From Streptomyces sp. TLI_235 (GTDB lineage: Bacteria > Actinomycetota > Actinomycetes > Streptomycetales > Streptomycetaceae), in contig NSGV01000001.1 in NCBI GenBank assembly GCA_002300355.1, positions 5,084,001 to 5,148,000 on the forward strand: DNA of 64,000 nt. Direction: 5' to 3'. Shown here in pieces: positions 17,583 through 26,757 of this stretch. A program made the position numbers and the translations under genes. Within the stretch, counting starts at the first letter, position 1. Every line of letters begins with the position of its first letter. The notes under the pieces are model-generated. The model ran no database searches, was not told where the DNA came from, and was given only the letters and a program-made list of their open reading frames with translations.

Positions 17583-20500
17583 CTACGGGGCCGGCAGCCA
17601 GCCCGTCTGGAGCGTCTGGCCCGCGGCGATCCGCCGCGAGACGAACACACCGCGGCCCGGCGGCAGCGGCTGCGGCTTGACCGTGCCGAGCAGCGCGCCC
17701 TCGTTCTTGTCGCCCGAGAGCAGCACGCCCTGGCCGCCCAGCTCGCGCATGCGCTGCATGACCGGCTCGAACAGCGAGCGGCCGGCACCACCGGCGCTGC
17801 GGGCGATGATCACACGCAGGCCGATGTCGCGGGCGAACGGCAGGAACTCCGCCAGCGGCGCCACCGGGTTGCCCGAGGACGTCGCGACCAGCTCGTAGTC
17901 GTCCACGATCACGAACATGTCCTTGCCGCTGTACCAGCTGCGGTTGCGCAGCTGATCCGGCGTGACGTCCGGGCCCGGCAGACGGCGCGAGCAGGCGCCG
18001 CGGAGCATCTCCACGGCCGCCGACATCGCCGGCGCCGCCGCCGCGTACTCCACCAGGTACTCCTGCGGCACCACACCGAGCAGCGAGCGGCGGAAGTCGC
18101 CGACCACGATGCCCGCCTGGTCCGGGGTGTACCGCTCGGTGATCTGCTTGATCAGCATCCGCAGCAGCGCCGACTTACCGGACTCGCTCTCACCGAAGAC
18201 GATGAACAGCGGGTCGGTCTCGAAGTTGACGAAGACCGGCGCGAGCTCGACCTCGTCCACACCGAAGGCCACACCCAGCTCGGGGTGCTCGAAGCCCTTG
18301 GGCAGTGCGTGGCCGTCCAGGACGGCCGGCAGCATGCGGACCTGCGGGGCCCGCGGGCCCGTCCAGGCCGCGTCGATCTGCGCGACCAGGTCGGCCACCC
18401 CGTCCGACAGGTCGGCGGTCGAGGAGGAGCCGTCCAGGCGCGGCAGACCGGACAGGAAGTGCAGCTTGGACGAGGTCAGACCGCGGCCGGGCGAGCCCGC
18501 CGGCACGTTGACCGCGACCTTGCGGTCGATCTCCGACTCCATCGAGTCGCCGAGCCGCAGCTCGGTGCGGTTCTGCAGCAGGTCCTTGAGCGCCGGCCGC
18601 ACCTCCGCGTATCGGGCCGCGGTGACGATCACGTGCACGCCGTAGGTCAGACCGCGCTGCGCGATGTCGTTGATGACCGGTTCGAGGACCTCGTACTCCT
18701 GCTTGAAGGTCAGCCAGCCGTCGATGATCAGGAAGACGTCGCCGAACTGCTCGTCCGGCAGCTGGCCCGCCGCGCGGCGGGAGCGGTAGGTGGTAACGGT
18801 GTCGATGCCGGCCGAGCGGAACAGCTCCTCGCGCCGGTTCAGCACCCCGTGCACCTCGCTGACCAGGCGGCGCACCTTCTCGACGTCCAGGCGGCCGGCC
18901 ACCCCGCCGACGTGCGGCAGGCCGGACAGCGCGCCGAACGCGCCACCACCGAAGTCCAGCAGGTAGAACTGCACCTCGACCGGGGTGTGGGTGACCGCGA
19001 AGCCCGACACCAGGGTGCGCACCATGTTGGACTTGCCGGACTGCGGGCCACCGACGATCAGACCGTGGCCGGCCGCGCCCGAGTAGTCCTGGTACAGCAC
19101 GTCGCGGCGCTGGTCGCGCGGCTTGTCGACGATGCCGACCGGCACCACCAGGCGGCCGAGCGCGCCGTACTCCGGCGAGGTCAGGCCGCGCTCCGCGGTG
19201 GCCTGCAGCGGCGGCACCAGGCCGTCGACGCTCGGCGCCTCCTCCAGCGGGGGCAGCCAGACCTGGTGGGCCGGCGGACCCTGGCCGATCATGCGGTGCA
19301 CGAAGGTGTCGAGCATGGTGTCGAGCAGCGAGTCGTCGATCTCCTCGACCTCCTCGAACACCTCCTCGACCACCGGCTCCACGACCGCCACCTCGGCGGC
19401 GGTGAACAGCACCGGCTGCGCGGTGATCACCTGGCCGCCGCTGGTCCGCTGCTGGCCCGGGGGCCGGTACGGGCCGGAGACGTACGCGGCCCGGAAGCGC
19501 TCCATCACGTCGGAGCCGAACTTCAGGTAGCCGACGCCGGGGATCGGCGGCAGGTGGTAGGCGTCCGGCACGCCGATCGCGGCCCGCGACTCCGCGGCCG
19601 AGAAGGTCCGCAGACCCAGCCGGTAGGAGAGGAAGGTGTCCAGACCGCGGAGCTTGCCCTCCTCCAGACGCTGCGAGGCCAGCAGCATGTGCATACCGAG
19701 CGAACGGCCGATGCGGCCGATCTGGATGAACAGGTCGATGAAGTCCGGCTTCGCGGTGAGCAGCTCGGAGAACTCGTCGATGATCATCAGCAGCGAGGGG
19801 AGCGGGTCCAGCGCCGCACCCGCCGCACGGGCCCGCTCGTACTCGTTGATGTTGGCGTAGTTGCCCGCCGCGCGCAGCAGCTCCTGACGGCGGTTCATCT
19901 CGCCCTCGATCGCGTCGCGCATGCGGTCGATCAGGGTCGCTTCGCCCTCGAGGTTGGTGATCACGGCCGCGGTGTGCGGCATCTCCGCCATACCGGCGAA
20001 GGTGGCACCACCCTTGAAGTCCGCGAGGACCAGGTTCAGCACCTCGGAGGAGTGGGTCACCGCGAGCGCCAGCACGATGGTGCGCAGCACCTCGGACTTG
20101 CCGGAACCGGTCGCACCGACGCACATGCCGTGCGGGCCCATGCCCTGGAGCGAGGCCTCCTTGATGTCCAGCCAGACGTACTCGCCGTTCTGACCGACAC
20201 CCAGCGGCACCTTGAGCTTCTCCGCCATCGGGCGCGGCCGCCAGTGCCGGGCCGGGTCGAAGGAGCCCGGGTCGCCGGTGTTCATCATCTCGGTGAAGTC
20301 CATGGACACCAGCGACGGGTCGCCGTCGTCGCCGCCCGCGGAGACCCGGAACGGCGCGAGCTGGCGGGCCAGCGCCTCCGACTGCCACGCCGACAGGGTG
20401 TCCGGCCGGCCCGAGTACGAGGCACCGGAGGCGGACTCCAGCAGCAGCTCGTTCTTGCCGACCGTGACGACCAGGTGGCCGCTGGGCTCGTCCAGGTCAC

Positions 20501-21536
20501 CCGGGACGACCTCGATGACGGTGACGCCCTCCACGCCGTCCGGGCCGGCCAGGAGCGAGTCCTGCGGCACCGAGGCGCCGTCCATGACCACGATCAGGTG
20601 CGGCTTGTCGGCGCTCGGCACGCTGTCGCGGGAGAAGCCCTTGCGGCCGTCCAGCTCCTTGGCGAGCAGCTCCTCCAGCTCACCGAGCCCGGCCGCGATC
20701 AGACGGCGCGAACCGGCGCCGTCGTTCTCCTTGCGGTGCTGGGTGTGCGGCAGCCACTTCGCCCACTCCCACTCGTCGATCGCGCCCGGCGCCGCCGCCA
20801 CACCGACCATCAGGTCGTCCGGCGAGTGCAGGGTGGTCAACTGGGCGACCATCGCCCGGACGGTGCCGTACACGGTGTCCGGGTCGCCGCAGACGGTGAT
20901 GTGGTAGAAGGCGCGCAGCGAGACGGCCAGCGGCAGCTCCTGCAGCGTGCCGTGCGACTTGATGAAGGTGCCCATCGCCTCGGCGGCGAGGGGCTCCAGC
21001 TCGTCCAGCGGAGCGGTCTGCGGCGCCACGATCGGCGTCGACAGCTGCTGCGGCCCGGTGCCCAGCCGGACCTGTGCGAAGTCCGGGTCGGTGGGCCTGC
21101 GTTCCCACAGCCGGCGCCCCTCGGCCACGATCGACCACAGCTGGTCCGGCTCCGGGTGGGTGAACAGCAGCGCGCCGCGCTGCCGCTCGGCCGTACGGCG
21201 GACCTGGCGGCGCATCTGCTGCAGGTACTTGAGATAGTCGCGACGCTCGTCCGCGGTACCGGCGCTGCCGCCGCGGCGCGCCTTGACGATCTGTGCGACC
21301 GCCATGCCCGCCGTCGACGCCACCATCAGGACACCCATGATCTTCATGGGGCCCTGGGCACCGGGGGAGAAGAAGAACGCCGCCGAACCGCCCATGCCGA
21401 GCAGGGGCAGCAGGGACATCATCCAGTCCTCGCCGCCGGAGCGCGGCAGCTCCGGGGGCGCGACCAGCTCGACCGGTTCGTCCGGCACCGGCGGCGGGTA
21501 CGCCCGCGGCGGCCGCTTGACCGTCACCACACTCAT
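17583..21536 (-). CDS. eccC: Type VII secretion ATPase EccC (fused EccCa/EccCb, three FtsK-like ATPase domains)
   Basis: A 1317-residue FtsK/SpoIIIE-type motor, the energy source and substrate receptor of the ESX system. Two membrane segments lie near 35-75, then come three ATPase domains with Walker A motifs GATGSGKS (about 473), GGPQSGKS (about 828) and GESESGKS (about 1114). The matching Walker B ends differ: domain 1 has LLMIIDEFSE with the catalytic Glu, domain 2 IIDGW and domain 3 IVDDYE. So only domain 1 looks fully hydrolysis-competent, as described for other EccC proteins. In mycobacteria the protein is often split in two; here it is one chain. The ATG at 21536 gives the family start MSVVTVKRPPR. 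It is divergent from eccD. Confidence 0.95.
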   Translation of the reverse strand: MSVVTVKRPPRAYPPPVPDEPVELVAPPELPRSGGEDWMMSLLPLLGMGGSAAFFFSPGAQGPMKIMGVLMVASTAGMAVAQIVKARRGGSAGTADERRDYLKYLQQMRRQVRRTAERQRGALLFTHPEPDQLWSIVAEGRRLWERRPTDPDFAQVRLGTGPQQLSTPIVAPQTAPLDELEPLAAEAMGTFIKSHGTLQELPLAVSLRAFYHITVCGDPDTVYGTVRAMVAQLTTLHSPDDLMVGVAAAPGAIDEWEWAKWLPHTQHRKENDGAGSRRLIAAGLGELEELLAKELDGRKGFSRDSVPSADKPHLIVVMDGASVPQDSLLAGPDGVEGVTVIEVVPGDLDEPSGHLVVTVGKNELLLESASGASYSGRPDTLSAWQSEALARQLAPFRVSAGGDDGDPSLVSMDFTEMMNTGDPGSFDPARHWRPRPMAEKLKVPLGVGQNGEYVWLDIKEASLQGMGPHGMCVGATGSGKSEVLRTIVLALAVTHSSEVLNLVLADFKGGATFAGMAEMPHTAAVITNLEGEATLIDRMRDAIEGEMNRRQELLRAAGNYANINEYERARAAGAALDPLPSLLMIIDEFSELLTAKPDFIDLFIQIGRIGRSLGMHMLLASQRLEEGKLRGLDTFLSYRLGLRTFSAAESRAAIGVPDAYHLPPIPGVGYLKFGSDVMERFRAAYVSGPYRPPGQQRTSGGQVITAQPVLFTAAEVAVVEPVVEEVFEEVEEIDDSLLDTMLDTFVHRMIGQGPPAHQVWLPPLEEAPSVDGLVPPLQATAERGLTSPEYGALGRLVVPVGIVDKPRDQRRDVLYQDYSGAAGHGLIVGGPQSGKSNMVRTLVSGFAVTHTPVEVQFYLLDFGGGAFGALSGLPHVGGVAGRLDVEKVRRLVSEVHGVLNRREELFRSAGIDTVTTYRSRRAAGQLPDEQFGDVFLIIDGWLTFKQEYEVLEPVINDIAQRGLTYGVHVIVTAARYAEVRPALKDLLQNRTELRLGDSMESEIDRKVAVNVPAGSPGRGLTSSKLHFLSGLPRLDGSSSTADLSDGVADLVAQIDAAWTGPRAPQVRMLPAVLDGHALPKGFEHPELGVAFGVDEVELAPVFVNFETDPLFIVFGESESGKSALLRMLIKQITERYTPDQAGIVVGDFRRSLLGVVPQEYLVEYAAAAPAMSAAVEMLRGACSRRLPGPDVTPDQLRNRSWYSGKDMFVIVDDYELVATSSGNPVAPLAEFLPFARDIGLRVIIARSAGGAGRSLFEPVMQRMRELGGQGVLLSGDKNEGALLGTVKPQPLPPGRGVFVSRRIAAGQTLQTGWLPAP

Positions 21537-22109
21537 GCGACCGCCCCGCTCCGCCCGGCGGCCGCTGCGCGGAACCCGGACCTCTTGACGGTCCGTTCGC
21601 TTCGCTCGCTCACTGGCACCAACCCTTACGCACACCGATTACGTACGGGTGAGGGCGCCCCGTGCGCTGACGCCGCCCCCGCTCCGCCGACCGCAGGCGC
21701 GATCGAGGGTGCTGCACCAGCCGGGCCCCCGTACGCCTTGCGCAGGGGCCGATCCTACTGGGCGGCCGGGACGGTTCGACCACGGGGTCAGCCGAGGAGA
21801 TTTCCGGTACGAAGCGTCGAGATTCCTCCACCAACAGCACACCGTCGCACGGCATTTCGCCGCCCCCCGCGGCGGGCCGCGATTTCCGGCGGGGGACCGG
21901 CCCACAGTCGCCCCTCGGCGAGCGGTAGGGTAACGCCGCGCCAACTCCGTCCACGTCCGTGCCAGTTCCGGACCGGCCCGGACGAGGGCGTATCAGAAGC
22001 AAAAGCTGACGAGCAGGCAAATCCGACAAGGGGGAGCGCCGGTGAGCGAGCGGACAGTCAAGAGGTGCGCGGAACATGAAGCGGCCTCCGGGCTCGCGGA
22101 GGTGGCCGC
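21537..22109. promoter_or_regulatory. Divergent eccC/eccD promoter region
   Basis: 573 bp without a convincing gene between the divergent eccC and eccD starts. A Streptomyces-type -10 hexamer TAGGGT at about 21925-21930 faces eccD. Just before the eccD start, 22081-22109 can fold (GCGGCCTCCG with CGGAGG-TGG-CCGC, a 3-nt bulge), and the 3' arm contains the ribosome-binding site GGAGGTGG. I see no small gene with good coding character in the rest. Confidence 0.45.
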
Positions 22110-23579
22110 ATGAGCGCCAGTGCAACGACCGGCTTCTGCCGGGTCACCGTCGTCGCGCCGGACAGCCGGATCGACGTCGCCCTGCCCGAGGACGTCCCGC
22201 TCGCCGACATCTACCCCGAGGTGCTGCGCCTCACCGGGCAGACCCAGGTCGACGGCACGCCCACCGGCTTCCACCTGGTCCGCCGGGACGGCACCGTCCT
22301 CGACAGCGGCCTGCCGCTGGCCGCCCAGCAGGTCCGCGACGGTGACCTGCTGAGCCTGCGGCCGTTCTCCGAGTCGCTGCCGCCGGCCGTCTACGACGAC
22401 GTCGCCGACGCGGTCGCCAGCGCCGTCGAGGCGGACCGCCGGTTCTGGAGCCCCGACCTCATGCGGGCCTTCGGCCTGATCGGCGCCACCGTGATGCTGG
22501 TGCTGCTGGGCTTCGCGCTCTGGTTCTCCGACCTGCGCCACGACATGCACAGCCTGCCCGGCATCCTGTCCGGCGTCACCGCGGTCGTCCTGGTCACCTT
22601 CGCCGGTGTCCGGGCCCGGGTCTACGACGACCACGCGGCCGGCCTCGCGCTCGGCCTCGGCGCCCTGCCGCACGCCCTGATCGCAGGCTCCGGCGCCGTC
22701 CCGGTCGCGACCGTCGGCGACGGCCCCGGCCGGCTGCAGTTCCTGGTCGGCTGCGTCGCCGTCCTCGTCGTCTCGGTGCTGCTGGTCGGCCTGCTGCCGG
22801 AGAAGGACTCGGTCTTCGTCGCCTCCTCCTTCCTGGCCGCCGCCGGCACCCTCTCGACCTTCGCCGCCGTGCTGCTCGAAGGCACCCCGGCCACCCACAT
22901 CGCCGCCGTCACCGGCGTCGCCGCGGTCGCCGCGGTCGGCTTCCTGCCGGCCCTCTCCGCCCGCTTCGCCCGCCTCCCCGTCGGCTTCAGCCCGCCCGGC
23001 CAGACCCGCACCCGCGGCAGCGCCTACGGCGAGGAGACCAGCCGCTCCGAGACCGTCCAGTACGAGCGGATCGCCCAGCAGGCCCGCCGCGGCCACGAGG
23101 TCCTGGTCGGCCTGGTCGGCGGCTGCGCCGCCACCGTGGTCGGTGCCTGCGCGGTGCTCGGCTTCAGCAACTCCACCTTCGGCGAGCTGCTCGCCCTGGC
23201 GGTCGGCATCTCGACCATGCTGCGCGCCCGGCTCTTCCGCTACACCGCCCAGGTCTTCAGCCTCACCATCGCCGGCCTGATCGGCCTCGGCCTGCTGGTC
23301 CTCGGCCTCTCCCTGCACACGCCGCTGTTCATCCTGGAGCAGCTGCAGCAGGGCGGCACGGGCAGCTCGCTCGACCTGCGCACCGTGTGGCTGTCGGCGT
23401 CCGTCGCCCTCGGCGCCGCGGTGCTCACCGCGATCGCCCTGATCGTGCCCCGGCTCGGCGTCTCCCCGTTCTGGGGCCGCATCCTGGACATGGTGGACGG
23501 CGTGATGCTCATCTCGCTCGTCCCGCTCGCGCTGGCCGTGCTGAACATCTACGGTCTGGTCCGCGGCGCCACCAGCTGA
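22110..23579 (+). CDS. eccD: Type VII secretion integral membrane protein EccD
   Basis: EccD is the polytopic subunit of the ESX complex. The 489-residue product begins with a ubiquitin-like (YukD-type) cytoplasmic domain, about residues 8-85 (CRVTVVAPDSRIDVALPEDVPL ... LRPFSESLPP in outline), followed by about eleven hydrophobic segments to the C-terminus, the expected layout. The ATG at 22110 follows GGAGGTGGCCGC. It is separated from the rest of the plus-strand genes by eccC but clearly belongs to the locus. A hairpin terminator at 23611-23649 follows, and rpsO begins 150 bp downstream. Confidence 0.94.
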   Translation: MSASATTGFCRVTVVAPDSRIDVALPEDVPLADIYPEVLRLTGQTQVDGTPTGFHLVRRDGTVLDSGLPLAAQQVRDGDLLSLRPFSESLPPAVYDDVADAVASAVEADRRFWSPDLMRAFGLIGATVMLVLLGFALWFSDLRHDMHSLPGILSGVTAVVLVTFAGVRARVYDDHAAGLALGLGALPHALIAGSGAVPVATVGDGPGRLQFLVGCVAVLVVSVLLVGLLPEKDSVFVASSFLAAAGTLSTFAAVLLEGTPATHIAAVTGVAAVAAVGFLPALSARFARLPVGFSPPGQTRTRGSAYGEETSRSETVQYERIAQQARRGHEVLVGLVGGCAATVVGACAVLGFSNSTFGELLALAVGISTMLRARLFRYTAQVFSLTIAGLIGLGLLVLGLSLHTPLFILEQLQQGGTGSSLDLRTVWLSASVALGAAVLTAIALIVPRLGVSPFWGRILDMVDGVMLISLVPLALAVLNIYGLVRGATS

Positions 23580-23610
23580 CGCCGGAGCGACCCCCGGACA
23601 TACCCGCCCG

Positions 23611-23649
23611 CGCCCGCCGGCGCCCCGTGCAAGGGGCCGCCGGCGGGCG
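23611..23649 (+). terminator. Terminator of eccD
   Basis: Inverted repeat, arms of about 16 bp with a single unpaired base around a GTGCAA loop, 31 bp after the eccD stop. Confidence 0.7.
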
Positions 23650-23729
23650 CTGGTACGCTTGGTCAGTCCGAGTTCCATCCGATCCTGTGTCGCCTACCGG
23701 GATCACTCGGCCACCCCGAAGGAGATGCC

Positions 23730-24020
23730 GTGGCTCTCGCCGCCGACGTCAAGAAGCAGATCATCGCCGAGTTCGGCCAGAAGGAGGGCGACACCGGTTC
23801 CCCCGAGGTCCAGGTGGCCATGCTCTCCCGCCGTATCTCGGACCTGACCGAGCACCTCAAGGCCCACAAGCACGACCACCACTCGCGTCGTGGCCTGCTG
23901 ATCCTGGTCGGCCAGCGTCGCCGCCTGCTGCAGTACCTGGCCAAGAAGGACATCGAGCGTTTCCGTACCCTCGTCGACCGCCTCGGCATCCGCCGCGGCG
24001 CCGCGGGCGGCGCTCGCTGA
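23730..24020 (+). CDS. rpsO: Ribosomal protein uS15
   Basis: A 96-residue small-subunit protein that binds the central domain of 16S rRNA and forms bridge B4. The family core is complete: DTGSPEVQVAMLSRRISDLTEHLK and HDHHSRRGLL, then RRRLLQYL. A GTG start at 23730 follows GAAGGAG. It is paired with pnp as in most bacteria; a hairpin at 24033-24061 separates them. A short C-terminal tail (GAAGGAR) is slightly longer than in many homologues. Confidence 0.97.
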   Translation: MALAADVKKQIIAEFGQKEGDTGSPEVQVAMLSRRISDLTEHLKAHKHDHHSRRGLLILVGQRRRLLQYLAKKDIERFRTLVDRLGIRRGAAGGAR

Positions 24021-24032
24021 CACCGCTCCGTG

Positions 24033-24061
24033 GGGCGGCTCCCCTTCCCGGGGAGCCGCCC
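24033..24061 (+). terminator. Hairpin after rpsO
   Basis: 12-bp perfect arms with a short loop, 12 bp after the rpsO stop. In streptomycetes rpsO transcripts partly read through into pnp, so this may be a leaky terminator. Confidence 0.7.
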
Positions 24062-24138
24062 TTCGGCGCATCCGCGCGGCGGTTTCGCGCGGAAACCCCA
24101 CCCCGGACGAGAGAACCGTTGCCACACGCGTGGTAATG

Positions 24139-24455
24139 GCGTGCTCGGTAGGGTGTGAATTTGTAAGGTGAAGGGCATGCCCGGAAGGTGCCCGGCCGCG
24201 CGACGCGCGGACGGCACCGGGCAGGACCGAGACCCTACGCGGGCCGCAGGCCTCAAACGGAGGCCGCCCGCATCCGGGGAGCGTCCACACGCGACCGCCG
24301 ACCAGGCAAGCCGAGAGGCGCCGGTCCTCGGTAGTGGCCGCCGGGAGTCGTCGACAGACGCCCGGGGGCTTCGATCGAAGACCGGCCCGCAGGGCCGGGC
24401 AGGCGGACGCAGGGGGACGCTCCACCGGAGACGTACGAAAGAGGAGATCTTCCAG
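24139..24455 (+). promoter_or_regulatory. pnp leader with promoter-like -10 and two long hairpins
   Basis: About 300 bp before pnp with no convincing gene. A TAGGGT -10 candidate is at 24149-24154. Two stem-loops follow: 24179-24222 (outer arms GCCCGG/CCGGGC, then GGTGCC/GGCACC and CCGCGC/GCGCGG) and 24239-24271 (GCGGGC/GCCCGC and GGCCTC/GAGGCC). In Streptomyces coelicolor the rpsO-pnp intergenic hairpin is known to be cut by RNase III; these are candidates for the same role here. Confidence 0.55.
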
Positions 24456-26663
24456 GTGGAAGAGAACGTGTTCTACGCCGAGGCCGTCATCGACAACGGC
24501 AGCTTCGGCACCCGTACCATCCGCTTCGAGACGGGCCGCCTGGCCCGCCAGGCCGCCGGCTCCGCCGTCGCCTACCTGGACGACGACACCATGGTGCTGT
24601 CGGCGACCAGCGCGTCCAAGCAGCCGAAGGAGCACTTCGACTTCTTCCCGCTGACCGTGGACGTCGAGGAGCGCATGTACGCCGCGGGCCGGATCCCCGG
24701 CTCGTTCTTCCGTCGTGAGGGCCGGCCCTCCGAGGACGCCATCCTCACCTGCCGCCTGATCGACCGCCCGCTGCGCCCGTCCTTCGTCAAGGGCCTGCGC
24801 AACGAGATCCAGGTCGTCGTCACCGTGATGGCGCTCAACCCCGACCACCTGTACGACGTGGTCGCCATCAACGCCGCCTCCGCCTCCACCCAGCTGGCGG
24901 GCCTGCCCTTCTCCGGCCCGATCGGCGGCGTCCGCGTCGCGCTGATCAAGGGCCAGTGGGTCGCCTTCCCGACCCACAGCGAGCTCGAGGACGCCGTCTT
25001 CGACATGGTCGTGGCCGGCCGCGCCCTGCCGGACGGCGACGTCGCGATCATGATGGTCGAGGCCGAGGCCACCACGAAGACCATCACGCTGGTCGAGGGC
25101 GGCGCCGACGCGCCGACCGAGGAGGTCGTGGCCGCCGGCCTCGAGGCCGCCAAGCCGTTCATCAAGGTGCTGTGCGCCGCGCAGGCCCAGCTCGCCGCCC
25201 AGGCCGCCAAGCCCACCGGTGAGTTCCCGGTCTTCCTGGACTACCAGGACGACGTGCTCACCGCCCTGACCGCCGCGGTCAAGGACGAGCTCGCCCAGGC
25301 GCTCACCATCGCCGGCAAGCAGGAGCGCAACAACGAGATCGACCGCATCAAGGCGATCGCCGCCGACAAGCTGCTCCCGGAGTTCGAGGGCCGCGAGAAG
25401 GAGATCAGCGCCGCGTACAACGCGCTGACCAAGAAGATCGTCCGCGAGCGCGTCATCAAGGACAAGGTCCGCATCGACGGCCGCGGCGTCACCGACATCC
25501 GCACCCTGGCCGCCGAGGTCGAGGCCATCCCGCGCGTCCACGGCTCGGCCCTGTTCGAGCGCGGCGAGACCCAGATCCTGGGTGTCACCACGCTGAACAT
25601 GCTGCGCATGGAGCAGCAGCTCGACACGCTCTCCCCGGAGACGCGCCGCCGCTACATGCACAACTACAACTTCCCGCCGTACTCCGTCGGCGAGACCGGC
25701 CGCGTGGGCTCGCCCAAGCGCCGCGAGATCGGCCACGGCGCGCTGGCCGAGCGGGCGATCCTGCCCGTGCTGCCCTCCCGCGAGGACTTCCCGTACGCCA
25801 TCCGCCAGGTCTCCGAGGCGCTCAGCTCCAACGGCTCCACCTCGATGGGCTCGGTCTGCGCCTCCACCATGTCGCTGCTGAACGCCGGTGTGCCGCTGAA
25901 GGGCGCCGTCGCCGGCATCGCCATGGGCCTGATCTCCCAGGAGATCGACGGTGAGACCCACTACGTCACCCTCACCGACATCCTCGGCGCCGAGGACGCG
26001 TTCGGCGACATGGACTTCAAGGTCGCCGGTACCCGCAACTTCATCACCGCCCTCCAGCTGGACACCAAGCTGAACGGCATCCCGGCGTCGGTGCTCGCCG
26101 CCGCGCTGAAGCAGGCCAAGGACGCCCGCCTGCACATCCTCGACGTGATGAACGAGGCCATCGACACTCCGGACGAGATGTCGCAGTACGCCCCGCGCAT
26201 CATCACGATCAAGATCCCGGTGGACAAGATCGGTGAGGTCATCGGCCCCAAGGGCAAGATGATCAACCAGATCCAGGAGGACACCGGCGCCGAGATCACG
26301 ATCGAGGACGACGGCACCATCTACATCGGTGCCTCCGACGGTCCGGCCGCCGAGGCCGCCCGCACCACGATCAACCAGATCGCCAACCCGACCATGCCGG
26401 AGGTCGGCGAGCGCTACCTGGGCACCGTGGTGAAGACCACGACCTTCGGCGCGTTCGTCTCGCTCATGCCCGGCAAGGACGGTCTGCTGCACATCTCGCA
26501 GATCCGCAAGCTCGCCGGCGGCAAGCGCGTGGAGAACGTCGAGGACGTGCTCGCGGTCGGCACCAAGGTGCAGGTCGAGATCGCCGAGATCGACCCGCGC
26601 GGCAAGCTCTCCCTCGTCCCCGTGGTCGAGGGCGAGGAGGGCGGCGAGGCCGCCTCCGAGTGA
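24456..26663 (+). CDS. pnp: Polynucleotide phosphorylase / guanosine pentaphosphate synthetase
   Basis: PNPase degrades and tails RNA by phosphorolysis or its reverse; the streptomycete enzyme also makes RNA 3' tails. The 735-residue product has the two RNase PH-like domains (first: IPGSFFRREGRPSEDAIL; second, catalytic: FERGETQILGVTTL, GSVCASTMSLLNAGVP and the metal-binding GAEDAFGDMDFKVAGT), then a KH domain (IGEVIGPKGKMINQIQ, about 590-650) and an S1 domain (TFGAFVSLMPGKDGLLHISQI). The GTG at 24456 is chosen for the GAGGAG site upstream and the conserved start VEENVFYAEAVIDNG; the frame is open upstream but codes nothing family-like there. Neighbours rpsO and the M16 peptidase are the conserved ones. 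Confidence 0.97.
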   Translation: MEENVFYAEAVIDNGSFGTRTIRFETGRLARQAAGSAVAYLDDDTMVLSATSASKQPKEHFDFFPLTVDVEERMYAAGRIPGSFFRREGRPSEDAILTCRLIDRPLRPSFVKGLRNEIQVVVTVMALNPDHLYDVVAINAASASTQLAGLPFSGPIGGVRVALIKGQWVAFPTHSELEDAVFDMVVAGRALPDGDVAIMMVEAEATTKTITLVEGGADAPTEEVVAAGLEAAKPFIKVLCAAQAQLAAQAAKPTGEFPVFLDYQDDVLTALTAAVKDELAQALTIAGKQERNNEIDRIKAIAADKLLPEFEGREKEISAAYNALTKKIVRERVIKDKVRIDGRGVTDIRTLAAEVEAIPRVHGSALFERGETQILGVTTLNMLRMEQQLDTLSPETRRRYMHNYNFPPYSVGETGRVGSPKRREIGHGALAERAILPVLPSREDFPYAIRQVSEALSSNGSTSMGSVCASTMSLLNAGVPLKGAVAGIAMGLISQEIDGETHYVTLTDILGAEDAFGDMDFKVAGTRNFITALQLDTKLNGIPASVLAAALKQAKDARLHILDVMNEAIDTPDEMSQYAPRIITIKIPVDKIGEVIGPKGKMINQIQEDTGAEITIEDDGTIYIGASDGPAAEAARTTINQIANPTMPEVGERYLGTVVKTTTFGAFVSLMPGKDGLLHISQIRKLAGGKRVENVEDVLAVGTKVQVEIAEIDPRGKLSLVPVVEGEEGGEAASE

Positions 26664-26690
26664 CGCACCGAGTGACGAGGTAGTCCTCCC

Positions 26691-26724
26691 GCGGCCCGCA
26701 CGCCCCTCGAGGCGTGCGGGCCGC
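26691..26724 (+). terminator. Hairpin between pnp and the M16 peptidase gene
   Basis: 14-bp perfect inverted repeat with a 6-nt loop, 27 bp after pnp and 33 bp before the next start. It may terminate or just stabilise the pnp mRNA, as the next gene has little room for its own promoter. Confidence 0.6.
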
Positions 26725-26757
26725 ACCCTGTTCTCCCCGATCGAGAGGTACACCCTG

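Noticed and set aside
17526..22079. A 1517-codon open frame on the plus strand opposite eccC
   Set aside because: It is rich in Arg, Gln, Asp, Gly and His in a pattern typical of an antisense shadow of a GC3-rich gene, has no domain, and eccC on the other strand is unambiguous.
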